This document shows positions 9,745 through 20,088 of a stretch of DNA of 64,000 bases, one piece after another. Within the stretch, counting starts at the first letter, position 1. Each line of letters opens with the position of its first letter. Source of the stretch: Rhynchopus sp. YZ270_cl-10 (Eukaryota; Euglenozoa; Diplonemea; Diplonemida; Diplonemidae); NCBI GenBank assembly GCA_964035575.1, contig OZ037880.1, forward strand, positions 1,240,001 to 1,304,000, in the 5' to 3' direction. Below the pieces are notes generated by a model. The model did not search any database. It saw nothing but the letters and a program-made list of their open reading frames with translations, and was not told the origin of the DNA. The position numbers and the translations under genes were made by a program.

Positions 9745-10418
9745 AAAGGAGGAAAGAGAAGAGAGAGTTGAGTAGGATATTTAGATTTTTAGATTATTCG
9801 TGTGATTCTGTCAAAAAAATGGATTGTAGGTTTCTGCATGATGAGGGGTCAACCCGGGTCGTGTAGAGGCAAAAGGGTGTATTTCACGTTAAATTTTAAA
9901 GTGGCATTGCAGAATCTGTAGTGGGATTGTCGATGGCAGCAAAAGAAGAAGAAACCATTCCTGTTATTTTAGATACAACGGCTTTAGCTGTTTTTTTTTT
10001 CTTGTTTTCCAGTTTATTTTTTTGTGTAGGATGGCGACCGTATTTTCTCTTTATATGGAAGCCGTCTTCAAATATTTTTAAAAAAAACAAAGTTGGGGTG
10101 TTTTGTTGTTTTTTGTGTCACCTTAGCCTCACCCCAGGGCCCCTCCACAGCAGAGAATAAGCCGGGTCCCTGGGTCCAGGTCCAGGTCCTGGTCCCGGGT
10201 TCCAGTCCGGCTGAGAATATCCGGGTCCCCGAGTCTTATTCTCTGCTGTGGGCCCCTCCTTCTTTCACCTACTATCACGACGACACTTGTACATGACATG
10301 TACATGTGACACATGTTACCACTTTTTACACGTCACTTAACATGTACAAGACATGACAAGTGTTGTACTACCGCACGACTACTCTTTCCAGAGAATCCAA
10401 CAACACAACAACACAACA
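9745..10418. other. Intergenic, with a GC-rich foldback
   Basis: No gene. The perfect 17-bp inverted repeat CCACAGCAGAGAATAAG (10144-10160) has its complement at 10235-10251. Between them are repeated GGTCC words and two direct copies of GAGAATA..CCGGGTCCC. A second, imperfect hairpin built of ACATGT and CATGTAC words lies at about 10285-10360. The pyrimidine-rich run CTCTTTCCAG ends at 10391, just before SDHAF4. Confidence 0.7.
10144..10251. repeat. Foldback with perfect 17-bp arms
   Basis: CCACAGCAGAGAATAAG at 10144-10160 and its exact complement at 10235-10251. The 74-nt interior contains GGTCC repeats that can extend the pairing. No coding capacity. Confidence 0.8.
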
Positions 10419-11060
10419 ATGCACCGAGGTCTCCTACGCTGTTCATCTGTGCGTCTTGCCGCATGGGGTGCGAACCCTGCCGACATCAAGTTCACATCCA
10501 TCTCGAAACGTGAGGGTGCTGCCTTCTTGGCGTCTGCACGCAAGAAGCATGAGTTCAAGAAGCTTGACGAGCAGGCCCAGCGTATGACTGTCAGTGTCGG
10601 CAGCTCCGAATACCTGAAGAACATGCAGCAAGAAGGTGAGACAGAGACGACCAACCCTAAGACGGGAGAGGTTTGTTTGCCCATATACCCCACCCATTTA
10701 CCAACCAATCTTGGGTCCTTTTGTTTTGATTAGATAACGTTGCCTAGCCTAATGCTTTCAGACTTTGCAACGGAATGCAACATCCTCTGAGTACAGGGTT
10801 GAGCATGATCTCTGCATCTCCATGATTGAATTCATTTCATTCGCCAGGAAATGGCTACACTGGACAGATTTTCAAAAAGCAATCCGCATTAGCAAAACAC
10901 CATAGGCTAATGGGGTTATCAGGAGCACCAATAGCTCTTGCTTTGCCATCATAATGGCGACAAAAAAATCCTTATCATTCTACAGGTGAACGGCTACCCT
11001 GGACTCGAACCCACACGGTACGGGGACTGGGAAAAGGGAGGGCGTTGTGTCGACTTCTAA
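10419..11060 (+). CDS. SDHAF4: Succinate dehydrogenase assembly factor 4 (SDHAF4, DUF1674)
   Basis: Two exons, 10419-10670 and 10986-11060, join in phase 0 to a protein of 108 residues. The joined C-terminus reads NPKTGEVNGYPGLEPTRYG then DWEKGGRCVDF, the diagnostic SDHAF4/DUF1674 signature (EPTRYGDWE...G...DF). The family works in the mitochondrial matrix, where it binds the FAD-loaded SDHA subunit, protects it from making reactive oxygen and helps it join SDHB in complex II. The basic, Arg-rich N-terminus (MHRGLLRCSSVRLAAWG) looks like a mitochondrial presequence. Length fits the family. The 315-nt intron is longer than most here and holds an hp-G-like remnant at about 10853-10880 (GGCTACACT...TTTTCAAAAA). 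The gene implies a working respiratory chain. CAG at 10389-10391 gives an acceptor 27 nt before ATG. Confidence 0.92.
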
Positions 11061-11478
11061 GCACATCGGGTTAGGGGAGGGTCGTGTGTGGGGTTCGTTC
11101 GGTTTTGCCCCAGCTGACGTTGGGGCAATGTAGTATTTTTTTTTTCTCTGACGCTTTCTTGCACAGCGAAGGGTCGTACTGCGTTGATGCGTCTTTCTCA
11201 TCCTTTTTTTTTTTATTTGTCTCCCCCTCTTTTTATCTATCCAGCAAAACGCAAAACGTTCTTGCAAGAGGGAAGAAAAATAAGTTGATCACCTTCTTCT
11301 TTTAAATCCCTGCCCCTACCTTCTCCAAGGGTACACGTTGGACTCGTAAGACCACCCCCAGGAGAGTGGTTTCTAATTAAACTACCCAATGACGGTCTAC
11401 CGAACAGATGATATTTACAAATAGTTTACACCCCACTACCAGGAAAAGCCAAAACACACACAGCAAAACAAACACAAA
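11061..11478. other. Intergenic, no feature seen
   Basis: About 420 bases with T-rich low-complexity sequence at 11135-11235. The stretch ends in CCCCACTACCAG at 11431-11442, a candidate acceptor 36 nt before the next ATG. Confidence 0.6.
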
Positions 11479-13718
11479 ATGTCCTGGGAAGGCGGGTGGA
11501 ATAATAACTGGGATAACAGTTGGGGTGGTGAAAGCGCGGCACCTGCACCGGCACCTAGCAGTGGCGGGGGACGCAATGCGGCGGACTGGAAGTTTGATGA
11601 GAACGAGATGAAGTGGGTGCAGATCGGGGGCTTTGCTGCGCCTGAGGCGACTGCAAGCGGCACTACTGGAGACGAGCAGGAAAATGATGGCGACAGACGC
11701 AGCAAACGGATGACATACCCAAAAGAGCTGAAAGAGGAGCACGGTGAGTTGAAGGAGATGTGGCGGCAGATGAGCTCTGCTCTAGACGAGGCCACTGAGG
11801 ACACACTGCCCGGTATTCTCGAAACCGCTCATGCAGCATTGACAACAGGCTTCGAATCGGACCCTCGCATTTTCAACAACGGAGAGCTCAGCCGCATCTT
11901 CGAAAAACTCATTGAATGGAGCAGTGCCGTCCACGTCCGTGGCATTTACTTTAAAATTATCAATTCGCTTCCCTACCTCCTCATGCAGAAGTGTGCCTCA
12001 AGAGTGATAGAAAAGCTCTTCCGGCAGTGCCACCATCTGCTCTCATCTGACTCATTGAGCAAGAACCTCGATGAAGAGGATTCGACTGGGTTGCCTACAC
12101 TGAACACGTTGCTGTCGCGGAGTATTGAGGTGCTGGTGGAGGGGGATGTGGAGCGCAACATTGCGTTCATTGATTTGATGCAGGAGACGGGTGGGTCGCA
12201 TGCTCTGAGGGTGTTTGCAGCGGTGTTGGCAGGGCGGGAGCCACCTGCACCAGGGGGCCGTCCACGTCGTGGTGATCACGTCGAGACGAAGACACCTCCA
12301 GTGGACGAAGGGCAGGCGATAAAGAAGTTCGGCAAAGCTGTGATCAAGCAGGTTGCCGCGTCGGACATCTTCGCAAACCGCTGCCGTGCCACGCCTGTCA
12401 GCGCGCTGATCCAAGTGCTCATCACAGTCTGGGAGGATGGGTCCAAGCCCATGTACGAACAGATCGCAGCAGACGTCGCAGGGCTCCTCAAGAACAACAC
12501 CTCGTCCTTCATCGTCGAGGCAGCGCTGCGGAGCGACAGAGGGCACCCCAGGATGCATGCGTACTTTTTGGAAAATTGGAAGTCGTGCAGTGCGCATGCG
12601 GCCAGCAGGTATGTTGTGTTTTGTGGTTTGGTAGTGAACACCCCTATGTATCACATCTCTCTTTCTTTTTCAGTTGGGCTGCAGGCTGTGCGACCGTGGA
12701 GAGCCACACCGAGATGATTGATGCGTTGCTGGCAGGTATGTTTCCCCTTCTCCTTCACTTCACACACTCCACGACAATGCATTTACACCACATCACCCTC
12801 CTCTCCTCACAGACGCGGAACACATCAAGTCCACCTACGCCTATGCGCTTGTCGCAGGCGCCGCAGAGTCCGCAGGAAGGTTTCCTTCCAACCAAACGAA
12901 GGCAATGACCCTCGCAACAACGGTCTTTGCGTGCGACCTGAACAGCCTAACGACAACCCTCGTGGACATGCAGGACTCAGGGTCCAAGGCAGGCCTCACC
13001 ATTCTTGCACACCTGCTTGCGTTCGGTCCGTCCAAAATCGGAAAGCTTTACAAGGGTATCGTGGACCTGCCCAAGCCTAAGGTATTCAGTACTTATCCTT
13101 TACCGTCACAACACACTTCATCACAGCTCACGGCAATGATGCAGAACAGCAGCTGCAGCTATGTTCTTGAGGGCTTCATCAAGATGGGTACTGACAAAGA
13201 TGTATGGACACACCCCCTTTTTTTTCTGTACTCATCACTCACCACTCACCTTATTACAGTTGAAACGCTTTGCAGCACAGCTGGAAGGAAAGTTTCTTGC
13301 GATTGCGTGCAGCAATGTGAGTGCATGCATCATCATCGAACGCCTGTTTGACAAGCTGACACTGATGTACCGTCGTAAGGTCGTAGAGGAGCTTGCGAAG
13401 AACCTCTCCTCCCTGCAGGAACAGTGGTTCACGAAGAAGCTCATCAAAAAGCTTCGTCTTGAGCAGTTTGTTCACCGCCTCTCCGACTGGGAGGAGTCTG
13501 AGAAGAAGATGGTTAAGAAGGCAAAACTCATGCACTCCATCATGAACGCTGCAGCAGCCACAGACGGCATTGCACAGGCTGATGGTAAAGGGGCGGATCC
13601 TGCAGTAGACGAAATGGCTGCAATCTTCGGAGGAGGTGACAAAGACGCGAAGGGCAAAGGCAAAAAGCGTAAAGCAGAAGACGCAGAAAAGAAGCAGAAA
13701 AAGCGGAAAAAGGACTAA
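11479..13718 (+). CDS. NOP9: Nop9-like pumilio-repeat nucleolar protein
   Basis: Five exons: 11479-12608, 12674-12735, 12813-13081, 13127-13201 and 13260-13718. They join to 664 residues. Introns are 45 to 77 nt with GTATGT, GTATTC or GTATGG donors. Pumilio-like repeat signatures recur along the protein: MQKCASRVIEKL, SHALRVFAA, NTSSFIVEAAL, NSSCSYVLEGFI and NVSACIIIERLF; their spacing and the overall size fit Nop9 (about 11 divergent Puf repeats). Yeast and human Nop9 bind pre-rRNA near site D and are needed for 40S subunit maturation in the nucleolus. The C-terminus is a lysine-rich tail (KGKGKKRKAEDAEKKQKKRK), suited to nucleolar retention. The N-terminus is Trp/Gly/Asn-rich and looks disordered. 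A different Puf-family protein (Puf6-like) is the alternative. Confidence 0.85.
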
Positions 13719-13991
13719 AAAAAAAAAGCATCAGTGGCAGGGGGATAGGGGGTGGGGGGTGGGTTACTCTTAGTTACTCTCGTTCTTTCAAAAAAAAAAA
13801 AATCAAACAAATCAATACGGAAAAAGCCGTACAATACCATCACCCTTTCAAGAATGAAACCAAAAAAATGCCTCATTTCTTTTGAAACTCTTTTACCCCA
13901 CCCTCATCCCCACTTCACCACTCCCCTTATCTACCTCACAAAACAGAACATCGCACACCCCTCCCCTCTATGGGGGAAGTGGCGCCGTACC

Positions 13992-15647
13992 ATGCAACAA
14001 CTACCCGATGACGGGTTTACGGCATGCTCACGGGGTGGGTCCATTATTGTACATGGTGGGTCACGTGGTTCGTCCATTCTTGGTAACACATGGTCTGTGG
14101 ACGCACAGTCAGGTTTGGTGTCATATATCACCACTGTCCATACACCACAGCCACGGACACACCATGCAGCGGTGCTCCGGCATGACACTTTGGTGATCCT
14201 CTCTGGCAAAACACTGCGGCCTACCGACCCACGCTTGGTGCCTACCTTGGACCTTACCACACAACACTGGGACACCCTCTCTACTACTGGGCACGCACCC
14301 CCAGCGTCGATCCTCCACTCTGCAGAAGCCCTGGGCGACTCTATCTACGTCTGCGGCGGCATCGTGCTTGACACCGATGAACCCGGCAGGGTGTACTCCC
14401 TGGACACAAAGACACTTCTGTGGAAGGAGGTACTGTGCACACCGTCCCCACAGCTTTGGGGGCACAGCTGTGTGGAGGCTGCAGACGGGCGGCAGCTCTT
14501 TGCGGTAGGTGGAGTAGGCGACAACGCGACCTGGGTGTACCGGCCTGCTAAAGGGTGGTACCGCTATGCAACGAAACGCTACAAAGCGAACTACAGCTTC
14601 ATCGCAGGCGAGCCTGGCCAGCTGGGGTTTGCACGCAAGGAAGTGCTCCGCGAGGCGGACACCACCACCACAGACATACCAGGATGGCTCCGCCTGCAGA
14701 ACGCCTCCAACGACGTTGGGCTGTGCCCTGCCAACCGTCTCAGCGAGGTGCGCTCCTACCCAGGCGGTGCGCACTGCTCTGCCTGCATGCTCTCCGGGGC
14801 AGATGATGTGCACTATCTCCTGGCCACTGCACGACGCCAACAGAACCCTGAGGTGTGGATGCTCCAGGTCGACAGCGAGGTGTGGACACACATTGCTCCC
14901 CCCGATGACATTGCCCCGAACCCGACACATCTCTCTGGAGGCTTCCCAAAGCTGCTCTGCGTCGACGGCTGTGGTGTGCTGCTCAACCTTTCTAACAGCA
15001 CTATGCACAGATTTGACCTAGCCAGCACCTCATGGCACACCATAGCACTCCACACCGAACCTCCACGCACATCATCATCCAGCGCAAACCAACAGGAATG
15101 TGTCAGCACCCATTCACACGGCACATCTCGCACATCTCGCACCTCTCGCACCTCTCACTCACATTCCCCACCCCCAGGCGAGGCTGCACGACACGCCATG
15201 CGGGAATATCCTGTACGCCTACCACCACCCTTCAATGCATTTGATACACCCTCTCACATCCCACAAGGGTGGACAGCTCCAGAGAACCCACGGGGTATGC
15301 TACGGGTGGTGCAGACACCTGAGTCGTCTGAGGCCTATGATGTGCGACGTGCGCAGGGTAGCAGTGTTGGCAGTGCTGGGGGGAGGGAGACGGCAGCAAG
15401 AAGCATGGGTGGCTGGACTGCGCCCGTACACAGCGAAGACACATCGTCCTTCGGGAACACAAACAGCACAGAGACCGTCGTGGTGAGTGCAGAGATGCCA
15501 GCGGTAGGCGTGCCCGAGCCGCAGATGCTCACACCCCAGGTGTGCGATGAGGGCGGTGTTGCAGCGGGCTGTGTGGACACCCCCATCAAATACACCTCAA
15601 TATTCAGCGCGTCTACAATCACATCCTCAGAATGGAGGGGCAAATGA
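13992..15647 (+). CDS. Kelch-repeat (beta-propeller) protein
   Basis: Single open exon, 551 residues from ATG 13992. The N-terminal about 350 residues contain kelch-type repeats: GGSRGSS..NTWSVD, HHAAVLRHDTLVILSG, HSAEALGDSIYVCGG..YSLDT..WKEV, WGHSCVEAADGRQLFAVGG and further weaker blades up to about residue 370. They end with FDLASTSWHTI. Such propellers bind protein partners; no BTB, F-box or catalytic domain accompanies it, so the partner is unknown. The last about 180 residues are low-complexity (Ser/Thr/His/Pro-rich) and carry two copies of a GWTAP motif. A splice acceptor-like CAG at 13944-13946 precedes the start by 45 nt. The leader contains an upstream ATG at 13970 that opens a 13-codon frame overlapping this start. 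The His/Ser/Thr-rich segment near 15100-15175 ends in CCCCCAG and might be an optional intron. Confidence 0.75.
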   Translation: MQQLPDDGFTACSRGGSIIVHGGSRGSSILGNTWSVDAQSGLVSYITTVHTPQPRTHHAAVLRHDTLVILSGKTLRPTDPRLVPTLDLTTQHWDTLSTTGHAPPASILHSAEALGDSIYVCGGIVLDTDEPGRVYSLDTKTLLWKEVLCTPSPQLWGHSCVEAADGRQLFAVGGVGDNATWVYRPAKGWYRYATKRYKANYSFIAGEPGQLGFARKEVLREADTTTTDIPGWLRLQNASNDVGLCPANRLSEVRSYPGGAHCSACMLSGADDVHYLLATARRQQNPEVWMLQVDSEVWTHIAPPDDIAPNPTHLSGGFPKLLCVDGCGVLLNLSNSTMHRFDLASTSWHTIALHTEPPRTSSSSANQQECVSTHSHGTSRTSRTSRTSHSHSPPPGEAARHAMREYPVRLPPPFNAFDTPSHIPQGWTAPENPRGMLRVVQTPESSEAYDVRRAQGSSVGSAGGRETAARSMGGWTAPVHSEDTSSFGNTNSTETVVVSAEMPAVGVPEPQMLTPQVCDEGGVAAGCVDTPIKYTSIFSASTITSSEWRGK

Positions 15648-17745
15648 AAGAGGAAGGGTATCTCACTAAGTTTGTTGACGAAGAAGCGGAGGGGGTCTTA
15701 CCATTTCTTTCTTTTCACTTTTTTCTCGTTATTTTTTTTTGTGAGTTGACAGCAGATGATTAGAGCTATCTTAACCAAATAAACGTTTGATCAAAGGTAA
15801 TCATGAGAGGCTTAGGTTCATCTTCCACAACTTTTTCCCTTTTAAGATATGTGCACAACAGGCACAACATCCATTTACGTTTTCCTGTACTGTGTGATAT
15901 GAGCGTGGTGCTTCCAAACCTCTCGCATTGCTGCCCCGTCTCCTTTGCGTGGGTGTGTGTTCGCCTCTTGCTCATCGCATGGCAATTTTTTTCTTTCCGC
16001 GGAGTCTGTGCCTGCGTCCCAGAGGCGTTTTGCACTACTTCACTTTCTTTTGAATCAGACATTTTTTTTGGACATATCTCCGGCACAGTGAAACACACCG
16101 GAGAGCATCTACGATATCTTCCTCACTATATAGTTTTTTTTCCTTTTTTATCGCTTTCTTTGAGCGAAACATAACATACAATGTGCACTGCTATAGTATC
16201 CACCTGCGGCTATCTCTCCAAACGGAGGCACCGTATCGAACATAATCGGATGTATCGCAAAAAACAACCTGCACGACTAGGTTTCCTTTTCCACCTTTTC
16301 AGTTGTTCGCAGTACCCATACTTTCATCCGAGCATAGGTCAGTCGGAGGGGCCTGCATCAATAACTGATCCCTTTTTTTCTTTTGTGTTTTCATAACCTG
16401 GCATCGGTCAGCGGGAGGTGCCTGCATTAAGAACTTCGCTTTTTAATGCACGGAAACAATTTGCTCTTTCTCTGTTCTTTTCTAGATTGAAAGTAAACGA
16501 AAAAAAAAATTTTTTTTGTCAAAGATGAATATGCCTCAGGATCATTAATGTCTTTAGATGACCTCCGGGTCGTATTGTCTTTCTAGCTCTTTCGGCATTG
16601 TGATTTGTTTTTGTGCTGTCAATCTTGGCTCGTTTCTTCTGTGAAAACCTCCCACGAAGGGGGTTTTTGTATCAATTCTGACGTGTTTTTTTTTTTTTTT
16701 TGTCCTATTTTATGTGCATGTTTCCCCCCAGCCCCCACTGGAGAGTGTTCTTCGCGTTATCAGCATTTTTCAAAGATGTTTCTGCTCTCTCGTTCTCTTT
16801 ATTTAGTGTATGACGAGGATGGTAGTGGTCGTACCTAACTAAATGAAAAGTGGAGATTTGAACAAAACTGTGGCAAACACAACCGAGGCAACTACACTAC
16901 TCCAAATAAGTTATCAAACAGAACAATATTCTTAAGTTTTTTTTTTTCAGGGCAGTCGTTTGCCTCTCAGGAGTGCACAATGTGAATGCAAGATTAGCAC
17001 ATATGCGCAGTGCACATCCCTAGCAAGACAGGGCTACACACCCTCGATTCTGCTCCCCCTTTATTACAAGAATGTGTGAACGAGAGGACACATTCATATT
17101 TCAAGCTTTTTTTCAATTTTTGGTGTAGCTGAATGGGGGGGGGGGGGTGCACAAAAAGTACACAAAGAAGTGCACAAAAAGTGCGAATCAACCCCCTTCA
17201 GCCCCGATTTTCTTATGCCCGAGATGTGTGTGCACGAGAGGCATATTCACTTTTCAAGTTTTCTTTTTGAAGCAATCGCCGTGAACGGAGTGAAACCATA
17301 TTTCAAAAAAAAAAAAAAAAAAAATACAGTTTTGTCAACTTGTACAGCCCCAAGAGAGGATGTGTCCGCGTGAAACATAACGAACGAACACAATGCGTTC
17401 AGATCCTCGCAAAGAAGAAAAATATCCACACCGTTTTTGTTTTTGTCAATTTTACGAATTGAAAAAAAATGAAAAACGAAACCAACAAAAAAAGCCCCCC
17501 GTCCCCCCTCCACGACCACCGCCATCGCCCTCTCACTCACCTACCATTTTTTTTGCTCATTTTATTTGACATATTTCTGTCCTCTCTTCATGCTCTGGCG
17601 TTTCTTCGTCTGCTATCTGCTAACGTAGAAAAAACCCACTACATTTGTACACCCCTTCAGTCTTCTAGAGTGATTTACACCTTTCATCTCACCTATCCAG
17701 GCACAGCATCGCACAGTTTTTATTTTTTGTGATTTTCAGTTCACA
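15648..17745. other. Intergenic DNA with a cluster of hairpin repeats
   Basis: Contains hp-A (about 15794-15845), hp-B (15849-15886, 17070-17115, 17224-17265), hp-D (about 16320-16375 and 16393-16440) and a diverged hp-G (about 16848-16920) copy. No credible reading frame. The pyrimidine tract ending in TTTTCAG at 17739 is 6 nt before the next ATG. Confidence 0.7.
17070..17115 (+). repeat. hp-B hairpin repeat copy with perfect 8-bp stem
   Basis: GAATGTGT (17070-17077) and ACACATTC (17088-17095) pair perfectly around GAACGAGAGG, which contains the ACGAGAG loop found in hp-A. The tail ATATTTCAAGCTTTTTTTC matches other hp-B tails. Compare 1381-1403, where the stem bases differ on both sides. 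Confidence 0.8.
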
Positions 17746-19452
17746 ATGACGGATACCGCTTTCGAAGCAAGAGAAGCCATCCGCAGTGGTTTACAGCACC
17801 CCTCCCCTTTTGTGTGGGAGGTTCTTGCTCGGCGTTATACTGTTGCCTTGCCAGGGTTGTTGCAGTCGGCCTTGGCGGGGGGTGAGCGGCTGTGTCTGCG
17901 TTGTGCAAGATGTGTTGTGGTGGGTGTGGCGGAGCTGTGTGCTGCAGAGCATATGCACCAACAGCTCCTGATGGATACTATCACGGTGCTGTCTCTTGGC
18001 GCAAGCAGGCCACACCCTTATGAATTGGCATGGTCCGCATTGGACGGTCTGCTTCGCAATGAAGCCTTCGCTTCTGGCCCTGCACTACCCCGCATTGCAG
18101 CAAAACTGTGCAAAGCCTTCCAAGGTCTCCGCAAATGGTTTGACGACTCCGACCCCCGCATCGCCTCCCTCCTCCACACCCCCCTGCACGTAACCATTCC
18201 TGAGGTGGAGACCACTGCAGAGATGGACTTTCAAGGTACGGTGCTTCAGGATGCGCGAAACAAATGTTGGAGAGCGGTGTTTGACAATCTGTGTTACGCG
18301 TATCTCGTCAGCGTACATGGGGTGGAGGAGAAGGAAGTCTTTTTGGACACCCTCCGTGCACTCTGTTTGGATATGAATGCGTCCAATGAGCTTGCAGGGT
18401 ATATCATTGCGAATGATGCGGGGGGGTTGGGGTGTGGGCAGATTCGCACCATTGTGGAGTGCTGTTCGTGGGATTCTGAGACGCAACGAGGACTGCCAAG
18501 CGGGTTTTCCGTCAGCGACACACAGCTGGACGCAGGGCCGACTGTGGTGGTGGTAGGGGAGACCGCGGCAGGGGTGGAGGCGCTGCTTCCTTCCTATCGG
18601 AGGGTCACGCTGCCACGCCAGGTCTTTGCGGATCTGGACCCCGAGCTGCAGGCAGATGTACCTACGAGGGTGCGTCTCGTGTGGACGTACGATGCGTTGG
18701 TGAACACTATCGAGGAGACGCGACGGTCGTTGCAGAAGAAGCGTGACATCGCAGACATCAACAAAGTGTACACATTGCACGACACCGCGAAGGTCAACAC
18801 CCTGCCCGTCACGTTGGGCTTCGATGCGCACAGCCTCTCGCGTGCAGAGTACGACGACCTCTGCCAGGCAGAGCTCTTCGCGTGCTACAAAGGGACACGT
18901 GGCAGTGTCCAGGCAGAGTGGCTCTCGCTCTGCCTAGGGCGTGACAGGTGTGTCGAAGTGCCGCGGTGTGCGGTCGAGTTCGTAGGGGAGCGTGTACAGG
19001 ACTTTGTGCTTGCGTTTTTTGCTGCGGCAAGAGGGTATGTCTTGTGGAGTTTTAGGGGAATAGGGGAGTGTTTGGGTGATTGTTTTTTGGGGGGGATGAA
19101 TTTAAGGGGAGGGTTGGGCCCGGTGATGAAAAATTTTAAACCCGGCAATTCGCGGTACCCGGGAAGGGGTGTTATTCATGTGAATGCAAAAAAAAAACCT
19201 GCCTTCACTGTACAGGAGGCGCTCTACCTTCATGCAGCTTTTGAACAAACGCGTTCTGGACATTTCTCAGGTATGTGTTGATGTCTTCCTTCCCTGCATT
19301 GTGCACACCTTACACCACCTTCCTACCTCCTACCTTCCTACCTTCCTACCCCACAGGCCAAAAGGCTGCTAGTATTCCTGAAGCAGGTTCCGGACGTGGA
19401 GTCGGAGTATCTGAAGCTGTTGGAGGCTTACCCTTTCGGAGAGGGGAAGTGA
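17746..19452 (+). CDS. Protein of unknown family, alpha-helical
   Basis: Three exons: 17746-19034, 19216-19270 and 19357-19452, joined to 479 residues. The downstream frame is fixed by the good helical C-terminus it gives (STFMQLLNKRVLDISQ, then AKRLLVFLKQVPDVESEYLK). If the first 181-nt intron were kept, the frame would stay open and give a longer protein with a different, Gly-rich end; its GTATGT donor and TGTACAG acceptor make splicing more likely. Composition suggests an all-helical N-terminal half (residues about 1-230) and a conserved-looking C-terminal half. I see no catalytic motif, membrane segment or signal peptide, and I do not recognise the family. The 5' acceptor TTTTCAG at 17733-17739 leaves a leader of only 6 nt. 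Confidence 0.75.
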
Positions 19453-20088
19453 GGCTGGTTTAGTTGATTTCCTTTTTGTATGCCAATGAAGTGCTCTCTG
19501 GGGGTTCGATGACCCGCAGAAGAACTAGTGCCCTGCGTCCGGTGGACGGTGAGGCGTTTGCACTTTAATTTTTTTTTTCAAAATAAAAGCGCTTTTCGCT
19601 TAGTTAGATCTGGGAAAACGACTGAAAACGTATTTTAATATACCACCACCCCCCTTTGACTATTTTGAGACGGTTTCAGTTCACTAGAACGAAGTTTAGA
19701 TGATCAACAAAACGTTTCCTTCTTTTTTGTTTTCCGCTACGTTCCTTCAACCCCTGCAGGGGTAAGGTAAAGGTTTGGTATTGAAATCGACAAGTCGCAC
19801 ACATGCTTTCGTCATTTTTCCAGCCACATCACCTAAGAAAAGACACTCCCAGTAGCTCGAGTTTGCTATTCATGCAGGTTTCGGGTTCAGAGAGTTGCCG
19901 AGATATATGACAACACACACAACGACCACCACGGATGCCCCCACAGCATCAACACAAAAAAGCTAGCTAGGCTGACACCCTCCCCACCCCTTCCTTCCCC
20001 CTACTTCAACACGAATGCACAGGGGGGAAGCCCTTTACACCTGAACACATTACTTCCCCACCCACTACACATCTTGCCCAACTCAGCA
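19453..20088. other. Intergenic, one hp-E repeat
   Basis: An hp-E copy lies at 19528-19566: GTGCCCT...GAGGCGTTTGCAC with an inner CGTCC/GGACG stem. Otherwise unremarkable AT-rich DNA. A pyrimidine-rich tract ends in CTCAG at 20086, 2 nt before the next ATG; another possible acceptor (GCACAG) is further upstream at about 20020. Confidence 0.6.

Noticed and set aside
14121-15008. 295-codon frame on the - strand opposite the kelch gene
   Set aside because: The + frame has clear kelch repeats; the - frame has no domain and is explained by GC-rich codons.
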